A stretch of 64,000 nucleotides of DNA from Okeania sp034190295 (GTDB lineage Bacteria > Cyanobacteriota > Cyanobacteriia > Cyanobacteriales > Microcoleaceae): NCBI GenBank assembly GCA_034190295.1, contig JAXHSW010000004.1, positions 52,002 to 116,001 on the forward strand, read 5' to 3'. A program made the position numbers and the translations under genes. Position 1 is the first letter of the stretch. Every line of letters starts with the position of its first letter. The notes beneath the pieces were generated by a model. It searched no databases. It saw nothing but the letters and a program-made list of their open reading frames with translations, and was not told the DNA's origin. Positions 9,012 through 16,755 of the stretch are shown one piece after another.

Positions 9012-9773
9012 TTTCTATCTGTGTAACTTAGGCGTAGCAGTGAACCCACCTAAACTCTTCAAAATTCTAGCTGATGGTCTTTGGAGCTAGTTCAGGAATT
9101 TTTTATATAAAATCAAAAATATAAATTAATTATAGTTTATCAAAATAATTGGGTCGCGCAACCCCGCCTTTTAAGGCGAAATATTTTTGGAGCGGGGCTC
9201 AAATCCCCTACTTCCCCTCCAGGGAGGGGGAGGGGCGAGGGGTGGGTTAACTTGCAGACTTGCACACCTTGCAGACTTGCAGACTTGCAGACTTCGTTAA
9301 CCGATCGGACTTTACTTGAAAGAGACTCTGAATAATTTTTTGTCCCTGGATGAGAGTTAAAGTTTTGTCAGCTAGTTCTCTACATTTATCAAATTATATT
9401 ATATTTTTTTGGAAATTAGCAAGCCTTCTCATATCAAAAAATAGTTATATTGTCAATTATCCGACCGCTGTTTATCTGCTACAAATATCCTGCTCTAAAT
9501 CAGATTTTTTAGTCGATCTCAACTAACATCAGTCATTTCAATTATCAGTTATCAGTTACCTCTCTCTGCCTGTTTGCGCAGCATTCCGCAGGAAAGTCAG
9601 AGGCTTGAAATATTGAACTTGATTTTTTTTCATCCCCTTGTAGAGCGGTAGCTCGCGGCGCAGCCAAGGGGAGGCTTGAGACCTTATTTTTTGGTCAAAA
9701 GTAACAAAAATTGCTATAGTTCTAGGCATTTGCTGCCTCTGTGTTTTCCTTCTTACTATTAACTATTAATTGC
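9012..9773. repeat. Repeat-filled spacer between ccmN and ccmO
   Basis: About 760 bp. An R-family repeat in inverted orientation occupies 9151-9302 and includes a GCAGACTTGC tandem run. At 9535-9700 lies a composite of TTATCAGTTATCAG runs, GCGCAGCATTCCGCAGGAAAG and a CCCCTTG...CAAGGGG hairpin, related to sequences at 14517, 21333 and 46845. No reading frame here is credible. Such a spacer inside a ccm locus is unusual. Confidence 0.6.
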
Positions 9774-10926
9774 CTAATCTTCTTCATCGGGAGGAGAGCT
9801 AAGAGAATTTTTATGAGGAAATAAAGTTTTCATCATCCTATTTACATACTTCTGTCCGTAGATTGGAGTCTTAGTAGTTTCAGATGTTTCTTCTTGTAGT
9901 TGAGTTTTAGCCTGCTCAATTTTATTTTGAGTTTCCTCTTCATTTTTAGTTTTTTCTTGGTCTGGTGATGAAGAAGTATTTGTTAATTCTTGATTAACTA
10001 GAGCATTAGAATTATCATTTTCAGGCTCAGTTTTTTTGAAAAATTGATAATTACTGTTTAGTCCTTGATTCTTAACAGGATAATTGAAAGTACTATTTTG
10101 AGAAAGTTCTTCTTCGCTCAATGGAGGATTACTGTTTAATTCTTGATTATTAACAGGATAATTAAAAGTACTATTTTGAGAAANNNNNNNNNNNNNNNNN
10201 NNNNNNNNNNNNNNNNNNNNNNNNNNNNNNNNNNNNNNNNNNNNNNNNNNNNNNNNNNNNNNNNNNNNNNNNNNNNNNNNNNNGTTCCTCTTCACTCAAT
10301 GGAGGATTACTGTTTAATTCTTGATTATTAACAGGATAATTAAAAGTACTATTTTGAGAAAGTTCCTCTTCACTCAATGGAGGATTACTGTTTAATTCTT
10401 GATTATTAACAGGATAATTAAAAGTACTATTTTGAGAAAGTTCCTCTTCACTCAATGGAGGATTACTGTTTAATTCTTGATTTACTGACAAATCATCATT
10501 GCTGTTAGCAGTCGTTGTTATTTCTGGTGTTAAAACTGTTTGAGATGGAGCTTTAGTAGAATTTTCTAAGATTTGTCGTCCAGACTCTCCTATAATAGAA
10601 GTCGGTTGTACAACTTGATTTGGTTCAACATCATGTTCTATAATAGTTGCCACCGAACCAATACAAGCATTAGCCCCTATTTTACTCTTACCAACCACTA
10701 ACACCCCTGCACCAATGGTGACTCCCGACTCAACTTCAATGTTGCCCTGGTAAGCATGAAGAATAACCCCCATACCAATACAAACTCCTGTAGCAATAAC
10801 TATCTGACAATCAGCAGCAGCTTGGAGAATGACACCAGATGCGATCGCAACATTCGGCTCAATTGTTACATCACCACTAACAAAAGGCTCAGTATTATCA
10901 ATAGGTTGTAGTGGCGTGAACTGCAT
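9774..10926 (-). CDS. ccmN: Carboxysome assembly protein CcmN with repeat-expanded linker, crossed by an assembly gap
   Basis: CcmN bridges CcmM in the carboxysome core to the CcmK shell. Its N-terminal left-handed beta-helix of hexapeptide repeats spans about residues 10-115 (counting from the chosen start), and its C-terminus carries the encapsulation peptide, here PIYGQKYVNRMMKTLFPHK, about 12 residues from the end. Between them is a 26-residue (78-bp) tandem repeat based on NQELNSNPPLSEEELSQNS; three near-identical copies are seen on the N-terminal side of the gap and one good plus one diverged copy on the other. The start is ATG at 10926 because AAAGGAG lies 6 bases upstream; a TTG further upstream is less likely. 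The frames on the two sides of the 100-N gap differ by one, exactly what removing 100 Ns would repair, giving at least 350 residues; CcmN is usually about 160-260. Confidence 0.9.
10184..10283. other. Assembly gap (100 N) inside the ccmN repeat array
   Basis: Exactly 100 undetermined bases. The flanks read GAGAAA before and GTTCCTCTTC after, which is the continuous sequence of the neighbouring 78-bp repeat units. The true distance is therefore probably zero or a multiple of 78 bp, and the gap most likely arose because the repeat could not be assembled. Confidence 0.95.
10295..10490 (-). repeat. ccmN: 78-bp tandem repeat within ccmN
   Basis: The phrase CTCAATGGAGGATTACTG begins at 10295, 10373 and 10451, a strict 78-bp period, with another copy at 10117 beyond the gap. 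Units are nearly identical at the DNA level, which indicates recent expansion. The period is a multiple of three, so copy number can change without breaking the frame. Confidence 0.9.
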
Positions 10927-11583
10927 AAATACTCCTTTCAACTATCGGACTCACAGCCATTTCAGTTATCAGTTATCAAAATCATAAGGGTCGCGCCACC
11001 CCGCCTTTTAAGGCGATCGGGTTTTTGGAGCGGAGCTCAAATCTCCTACTTCCCCTCCAGGGAGGGGCCCGCGGGTGGGTTCTCCACGGTCGGGGCCCGC
11101 GGGTGGGTTAACTGTACGGGCGAACGGCCATTCGCCCCTACTGACTTCTGAATTCTGACTTCGTTAAAGCGCTGTGCGCAGGCAACAGCTCCGGAAAGCA
11201 ACAGGCAACAGGGGGAATAAAAAACCTATAATATAAGGCTTTTAGCTATTAGACAGTGCTTGTAATTTGTAAATATGCCAGCGCACATTGCTATATCAGT
11301 ACCTCATGTAATAGCAAGGCAAAAAAATACTGAAATTGACTTTCTGTTGGTCGATTGGATATGGCGAGGTTTCCTCGCCATCCCTAGACCGATTTTCATC
11401 TCCTTAACTAGCTATGTAGCTTTTCCGTTCCGGAATGCGGAGCTAACAGCATTTAGCTATCAGCTAAAAATCCAAAGGTTTAAGTCCCCCACAAGAGTTT
11501 GAAAAAGCGTGCACTTTTATGGTGGATTCAAACCCCATTATACACCTTGAGAAGCTGATAGCTGACCGCTGAGGTGCTGACTG
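10927..11583. repeat. Spacer between ccmM and ccmN with an R repeat and a second dispersed repeat
   Basis: An R-family copy (inverted) occupies 10988-11167 and includes GGGGCCCGCGGGTGGGTT twice in part. A second dispersed repeat spans about 11407-11590 and has a close relative at 19569-19760 (shared phrases CCCCCACAAGAG, CTTTTATGGTGGATT, GCTGACCGCTGAGGTGCTGA). Its end overlaps the ccmM stop codon. A short open frame at 11275-11502 has no ribosome binding site or recognisable domain, and I do not call it a gene. Confidence 0.55.
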
Positions 11584-13995
11584 CTATTTCAAAACCTTAC
11601 CGTTAGGTTGCTGAATAATCATTTCTAAAACACGGCGTTTAGCTTGAGGATCGATACCTATCAAGCGGACATATTCTCCCTCATGTTGAGCCAAAGTTTG
11701 CTCAATAGCTGGGAAAACATCAGCATCACGTTTACCATCAATTTGAGTATCAGTTTTCCAAGAGCTAGTCTTGAAACGGCGTTGGTCTGCATACTCTGTA
11801 CCTATTTTGTAGCCGCTTGCAATCAAAGAACGAACTTGTTCTACAACCTCTTGAGTTAGCTTCTGGGTACTAGAAGTAGCTGTAACACTGCTATAAATGG
11901 GAGGTTGAGGTTGATAACTATTACCTACTCCATTGGAAGTAGTTCGAGAAGTAGTAGCTTGTGTTGCAAATCCTTGGCGTTTACCATTTGGCTCCTGAAT
12001 CAATACTTCCAACACCCGACGTTTAGCCACAGGATCGACACCAATTAAACGTACATATTCCCCACTATACTGTGCCAAAGCCGCTTCTAATTCGTTGATT
12101 GCTTGTGCAGTAGTCCGTGCTGAGATCGGAGCGCTTTGCCAAGAGCTAGTTTTAAAACGACGTGCATTAGCGTGTTCTATGCTGATGCGATATCCTTGAT
12201 TAAATAGTGAACCTACTTTAGCTAAAACGGCCTCACTTAATCCTGTGTTTAGTGCACTACCGTGGTTCTTCGATACACTGGTTTGAGCAGTATTATAAAT
12301 AGGAGGTTTACTATTGCCTGCTCCATTAGAAGTAGTAACTTGTGTCGCAAATCCTTGGCGTTTGCCATTTGGCTCCTGAATCAATACTTCCAACACCCGA
12401 CGTTTAGCCACAGGATCGACACCAATTAAACGTACATATTCCCCACTGTATTGTGCCAAAGCAGCTTCTAATTCGTCTATTGCTTGTGCAGTAGTCTTTG
12501 CTGATATCGGAGCACTTTGCCAAGAGCTAGTTTTAAAACGACGTGCATTAGCGTGTTCTATGCTGATGCGATATCCTTGATTAAATAGTGAACCTACTTG
12601 AGCTAAAACTGCCTCACTTAATCCTGTGTTTAGCGCACTACCGTGGCTATTTGCAGGAATTTTAGCAGTGAAAGAGGCAGCACCAGATTGTTTAATTGGG
12701 CGATCGCCTGGTTGTTGAACTAATGTTTCTACAACACGACGTCTTGCTACAGGGTCAACGCCAATTAAACGTACATATTCACCAGCGTGTTCCGCCAAAA
12801 ATTGTTCTATAGCTGGTAATACTTGTGAACTACTGGTTTCTGAAATAGTCGGACCATTTTGCCAAGAGCTAGTTTTAAAGCGACGTTCATTGGCATACTC
12901 AGTGCTAATTTTGTATCCTTGAGATAACAGGGAGTTTACTTGGTCTGCAACTTCTTGAGTTAATCCTGTGGTATTTGTTGTAGCAGGTTGACCGCCAAAA
13001 GCAGCGGGAACACTATAGTTACCAGTAGTCGATTTTTGAGGGATTTTTTTGCCATCAGGCCGTTGAATCATCATTGGAGAAATTCGGCGCTTGGCTTTGG
13101 GGTCAATACCAAACAAACGTACATATTCTCCAGCGTGTTCTTCAATGCAAGCTTCTAAAGCTCCTACTACTTCTGAGGAATTTTTGCTTTGAATTGGAGA
13201 ACAAGTTTTCCAGGAACCAGTTTTGAAGCGACGAACATCAGCGTGTTCTGTGCCAATATGGTATCCTTGGGATACTAGCTGCCTTACTTGAGCAACTACT
13301 TCTGGGCTTAAAGAACCAGTTGCTACAGAAGATTTGTAACTGTAACCGTTACCGTTACCGTAATTGCTATTCATTTTATTTTTCATTTTTTTAGTACAGG
13401 AGGGATCGGCTGCACAGAGATAACCTTTTCGTAAAGATTCGTTGATTCCCACCACATGATGGCCAAATTCCAGATCTTCTGGTTGTACGTCTGGCAAACG
13501 GTTTGCTTGCTGTTGATTTGTAATAATTGCTCCTGAAGGTACATACTTACCGGGAGGAATTTCTACGTCTTGGATCAGAGCGTGTAGCATCACGATGCAG
13601 CCTTCACCAATACGGGCGTTAAATACTGTAGAGCGAAAGCCGATAAAAGACTCATCCCCAATATAGCAGGGGCCGTGAATTAGGGCTTTGTGGGTGATTG
13701 AAACATCTCTACCTATCCATACAGAATAGCTTTCGTTGTCATCTCCTACTACTCTTCCTTTTTCTAAACCGTGGATCACTACTCCATCTTGAATATTGCT
13801 TCCTGCACCGATAAAGAAGGGAGTACCTTCGTCAGCACGAATTGATGTACCGGGAGCTACTAATACATGGCCTCCTATACGGACATCTCCAATAATATTG
13901 GAAAAGGAGTGAACATAGGCTGTCTGATCGATTTTTGGCTGTGCCAAATTTTGTGACCAGGGGGTTAGTGGAGCCGCTTCGTTGCGGTGTGGCAT
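11584..13995 (-). CDS. ccmM: Carboxysome core protein CcmM, gamma-carbonic anhydrase domain plus five RbcS-like domains
   Basis: CcmM cross-links Rubisco in the beta-carboxysome. Residues about 15-205 form a gamma-carbonic-anhydrase beta-helix; the zinc histidines H75, H102 and H107 are present, as are Cys194 and Cys200, the pair that forms the activating disulfide in the Thermosynechococcus enzyme, so this domain should be active. Five RbcS-like (SSUL) domains follow at about 229-316, 344-433, 458-546, 585-673 and 712-800, each with RRFKTxSW and GEYVRL(I/F)G(V/I)DP. Only SSUL1 has the redox cysteine pair (C265, C283, spacing 18 as in Synechococcus 7942). SSUL3 and SSUL4 are almost identical. 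Met204 and Met208 precede SSUL1 and could start the short isoform, though no ribosome binding site is visible there. The main start has AGGAG upstream. Confidence 0.97.
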   Translation of the reverse strand: MPHRNEAAPLTPWSQNLAQPKIDQTAYVHSFSNIIGDVRIGGHVLVAPGTSIRADEGTPFFIGAGSNIQDGVVIHGLEKGRVVGDDNESYSVWIGRDVSITHKALIHGPCYIGDESFIGFRSTVFNARIGEGCIVMLHALIQDVEIPPGKYVPSGAIITNQQQANRLPDVQPEDLEFGHHVVGINESLRKGYLCAADPSCTKKMKNKMNSNYGNGNGYSYKSSVATGSLSPEVVAQVRQLVSQGYHIGTEHADVRRFKTGSWKTCSPIQSKNSSEVVGALEACIEEHAGEYVRLFGIDPKAKRRISPMMIQRPDGKKIPQKSTTGNYSVPAAFGGQPATTNTTGLTQEVADQVNSLLSQGYKISTEYANERRFKTSSWQNGPTISETSSSQVLPAIEQFLAEHAGEYVRLIGVDPVARRRVVETLVQQPGDRPIKQSGAASFTAKIPANSHGSALNTGLSEAVLAQVGSLFNQGYRISIEHANARRFKTSSWQSAPISAKTTAQAIDELEAALAQYSGEYVRLIGVDPVAKRRVLEVLIQEPNGKRQGFATQVTTSNGAGNSKPPIYNTAQTSVSKNHGSALNTGLSEAVLAKVGSLFNQGYRISIEHANARRFKTSSWQSAPISARTTAQAINELEAALAQYSGEYVRLIGVDPVAKRRVLEVLIQEPNGKRQGFATQATTSRTTSNGVGNSYQPQPPIYSSVTATSSTQKLTQEVVEQVRSLIASGYKIGTEYADQRRFKTSSWKTDTQIDGKRDADVFPAIEQTLAQHEGEYVRLIGIDPQAKRRVLEMIIQQPNGKVLK

Positions 13996-14105
13996 ATTTT
14001 TTTTCTCCTGAAGCTAAATGTTGGGTGTTGGTGTATTAATTAAATGTCTTGTAGTTCAAGATTTCAACATCCAGCAGTTCAACCTATTGGTAGTTAATGG
14101 ACTTT

Positions 14106-14408
14106 TCAACGATATTGATCTTTTTTGCTGTAGATCGTGCTATTGTCCACTGTTATGGTGTCAATAATTGCTATTACTCTCGCATCTACAGGGAGTAGTT
14201 CTTTGCTTTGGACTTGACGAGCAGCACTGCCACGGGTAAACAAAACCCATTCATCTATTCCTGCTCCTACGTTATCAGCTGCTACTTCATACTTTGGCAG
14301 TGGATGGCCTTCCTCGTCGATAAATTGCAACAGGAGTAGCTTTGTTCCTCTTAAACTAGGCTCTTTGAGAGTACTGACAACAGTGCCACGAACTTTGGCA
14401 ATTTGCAT
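14106..14408 (-). CDS. ccmL: Carboxysome vertex protein CcmL
   Basis: CcmL forms the pentamers that cap the vertices of the icosahedral carboxysome shell (EutN/CcmL family, Pfam03319). The 100-residue protein begins MQIAKVRGTVVSTLKEPSLR and contains the family blocks LLLLQFID (25-32), DNVGAGIDEWVLFTRGSAAR (about 45-64) and VDARVIAIIDTITVD (about 74-88). Length is typical. The start is ATG at 14408. It lies 110 bp upstream of ccmM on the same strand, so the two are probably cotranscribed, whereas 880 bp separates it from ccmK1. Confidence 0.96.
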   Translation of the reverse strand: MQIAKVRGTVVSTLKEPSLRGTKLLLLQFIDEEGHPLPKYEVAADNVGAGIDEWVLFTRGSAARQVQSKELLPVDARVIAIIDTITVDNSTIYSKKDQYR

Positions 14409-14959
14409 GATCTATAAATTTTTTTATTACATGATTTCAGATATTAGATTTTAGATTGACACCTAAAGATTTGTTCTTAACTATCAGTTTGATTATGTGC
14501 TAGAATTCGATCGCTAATGCTCATTAATATTTTCTGCTTTGACCGAAAAACTCTGGTCTAAAGCCTCCCTTTTTAAGGGGATCAAAAAAAGAGCATATTC
14601 GCCAAGGTCAAGCCTCCTTATTGCAGAGGTACTGATAACTGAAATGACCCAGAGGTCCCAGATTTTTCTAGTCTGTAGGATGTGACGGTCATGCCTGACT
14701 GCCATAATATATTCTCGAGCGATCGGTCAATATTGACTGATAATTGCTGAGTGCTTTAGATATATTCATTGCTGCATCTGAGACTTTTATCGCATCTGAA
14801 GAACTGCCGTTTTCAGTGGTCAGACTAAAAACATCAACTATTTTACAGTTCCACAGTCAGGATTGAGGATTCAATCAACTCCAGAAGTTCGCGAATGGAA
14901 CTATATCTGTTGACGGTATACTGCTTCACAAAACTGACATAAAACGTCATATAGTGATA
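14409..14959. repeat. Spacer between ccmL and the tnpB remnant
   Basis: A dispersed repeat occupies about 14545-14650 (CTCTGGTCTAAAGCCTCCC, a CCCTTTTTAAGGGG hairpin, then GCAGAGGTACTGATAACTGA), with relatives at 21355-21480 and 46845-46970. The rest is unremarkable. A 63-codon open frame on the minus strand over this repeat is not a gene. Confidence 0.55.
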
Positions 14960-15215
14960 TTTTAATGTTTACCACCGGAACTATCAGCAGCACTCCGTCT
15001 ACAGGCATTCACGGGTCTTGCCCGACCGCATTTCTCGCTCTTTATACTTGCGTTTAAATCTCGATCTATTGACAAGCTACCATGACCGACAGTCATAAGT
15101 TCTTAGATTTAACGGCATATCTTGAACATGACCGCAGTTTGAGCAAGTCGAGCGAAGATGGAAAAAACCTGTCAACTACGGCTAGCTCAGAACTGTACCA
15201 CTCACATTTGTACTC
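14960..15215 (-). pseudogene. Remnant of TnpB (IS200/IS605-type) C-terminus
   Basis: Read on the minus strand, broken frames give VVDRFFPSS, then CSNCGHVQDMPLNLRTYDC in another frame, then DRDLNASIK and GRARPVNAC in a third. This is the order at the C-terminus of TnpB proteins: the approach to the zinc ribbon, the ribbon cysteines, the RuvC-III DRDxNA motif and the VNACG-like tail. At least two frameshifts separate the pieces and nothing of the N-terminal two thirds is seen. The remnant explains part of the long gap between ccmL and ccmK1 and shows that a transposon once inserted in the carboxysome locus. Confidence 0.65.
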
Positions 15216-15288
15216 AGTTTGACTCTAGGAAAAACCTTCTAAATTATCTTTTTCAGTTCAATCTCAAAACCTGCTATCCGCAATCAAG

Positions 15289-15630
15289 TTATGGTCTGTT
15301 TATTGAACGAACAGCAGTTGTGCTGTCACGAAACTGTTCTACTTCTTCTGTATAACGAATAGGTAAAACATATTCTAGGTTTTCATGGGGACGAGCAATG
15401 ATATGAGTTGACATAACTTGGCCTCCATTTACTCGCCGAACGTTATCAACTCCTGCTGCTACTGAAGCTTGTACTTCTGATACATCTCCACGAATTATCA
15501 CAGTTACGCGACCACTACCAATTTTTTCATAGCCAACAAGGGTGACTCGTGCAGCTTTCACCATTGCATCTGCTGCTTCTACAACTGCTGGAAAGCCTAG
15601 GGTTTCTACCATCCCAACGGCAATTGACAT
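15289..15630 (-). CDS. ccmK1: Carboxysome shell hexamer protein CcmK1
   Basis: CcmK proteins are single BMC-domain hexamers that tile the carboxysome facets and form small pores. The 113-residue protein has the whole domain (1-95): AVGMVETLGFPAVVEAADAM, the pore motif KIGS, VIIRGDVSEVQASV and IIARPHENLEYVLPI. It is about 10 residues longer than its neighbour, with an extra tail after EEVEQF; in Synechocystis the second gene of the pair, CcmK1 (111 residues), has this longer tail, hence the name. The start ATG has GGAG upstream. It is 410 bp downstream of ccmK2 on the same strand. Confidence 0.93.
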   Translation of the reverse strand: MSIAVGMVETLGFPAVVEAADAMVKAARVTLVGYEKIGSGRVTVIIRGDVSEVQASVAAGVDNVRRVNGGQVMSTHIIARPHENLEYVLPIRYTEEVEQFRDSTTAVRSINRP

Positions 15631-16039
15631 TATTTTTACTCCATGATATAATTTTAGTTAATATTGACTAATCCCCAGACTTAATTCAAGGTAATTCTAA
15701 GCTGATATTACACAACAAGATAAACCCATGTTGCTGAATCTCTTCTTAGCTGACCACAGAAATATTCTGATGAGACTGGTCAAAATGCTCGTATACAGTC
15801 TGCTGAGGTCTAAACCTAACTTTCTGCCTACTTTTCTGATAAATTTTTTAGTCCCTCTAGTTTCATCTAACCAAATTCCTCTTTAAGTTTTTCCCAGAGT
15901 GGGCAATCTCTGTAATGATTGCCCTAAAACTTTAGGGTAAACTTGTCTTTTTCTACTAGCAAAGCAAATCACGAGCCTAAAGTTTGGGAAAATCAATCAG
16001 CTCTAGCCAAATATTTAGGACAAATTTCCGCAACTCAAA
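15631..16039. other. Spacer between ccmK2 and ccmK1
   Basis: About 400 bp with no gene and no copy of the main repeat families. It is long for adjacent shell genes, so ccmK1 may have its own promoter. No promoter motif can be assigned with confidence. Confidence 0.5.
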
Positions 16040-16351
16040 TTAATAAGTTCGGAACTGATCGACTTCTTCGGTATATCGAATTGGCAAGACATATTCTAAG
16101 TTTTCGTGGGGACGAGCAATGATATGAGTTGATACTACCTCACCACCATCAACTCTTTTAGCTGACTCTATTCCTGCCGCAACAGAAGCTTGTACTTCCG
16201 AGACATCTCCTCGGACAATTACTGTGACACGAGCGCTACCTATTTTTTCATAACCCACTAGGGTAACTCTAGCTGCTTTAACCATCGCATCAGCAGCTTC
16301 TACTACTGCTGGAAACCCTCTAGTTTCAATCATTCCCACCGCAATTGGCAT
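16040..16351 (-). CDS. ccmK2: Carboxysome shell hexamer protein CcmK2
   Basis: A single-domain BMC shell protein of 103 residues, the usual CcmK2 length, and the first gene of the ccm locus. It reads AVGMIETRGFPAVVEAADAM at the N-terminus, has the pore motif KIGS (about 36-39), then VIVRGDVSEVQASV and IIARPHENLEYVLPI, and ends in EEVDQFRTY. The start ATG is preceded by AGGAG at good spacing. It is very similar to CcmK1 over the first 95 residues; the two can form mixed facets in other cyanobacteria (established knowledge). It is divergent from ndhF4, so the 404-bp region between them should hold both promoters. Confidence 0.95.
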   Translation of the reverse strand: MPIAVGMIETRGFPAVVEAADAMVKAARVTLVGYEKIGSARVTVIVRGDVSEVQASVAAGIESAKRVDGGEVVSTHIIARPHENLEYVLPIRYTEEVDQFRTY

Positions 16352-16755
16352 TCTTTTTTCTCCTATGGACAGAAGTTAACTTAAGCATTGAGGCCAGTAT
16401 TGTCTCTAGATAGTTTTCAAGGGAATCCCCATTATTACAATTAAACCTATCAAATGCTATAGTTTTTAGCATAGAGAAACATGGCATCGTTGACAATAGC
16501 AACTATCATCATAATTCATAATTGCAAGTATTTATAAAAATAAATTAGCTAAGATTAAAATCTTTGGACTTAACGACTTAATTATTAATTCTAGCGATCC
16601 TCAGCCTCCAGATACCAATCCCAAATTTTTGTTTATTACTTTTGGAACCATGCTCTTTAGGAGTAGAAAAAAAATCGGTACATATACTTATAATAAGTTC
16701 AACCTATATTAATAATATATATTGATTTTTAACGGTGAAGGTAAATAAATAATAA
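16352..16755. promoter_or_regulatory. Divergent promoter region between ccmK2 and ndhF4
   Basis: A repeat-free, AT-rich 404-bp region separates two divergent inorganic-carbon genes and must carry their promoters. In other cyanobacteria such genes respond to LysR regulators (NdhR/CcmR or CmpR). I looked for the NdhR-type TCAATG-N10-ATCAAT pattern and saw no convincing match, so the regulator is left open. Confidence 0.45.

Noticed and set aside
11275..11502. Open frame of 75 codons upstream of a repeat near ccmM
   Set aside because: Half of it is the dispersed repeat shared with 19569-19760; no start signal or domain is seen.
13370..13400. Ribosome binding site for an internal ccmM start
   Set aside because: AGGAGGG is present on the plus strand only; on the coding strand it reads CCCTCCT and cannot act as a ribosome binding site.
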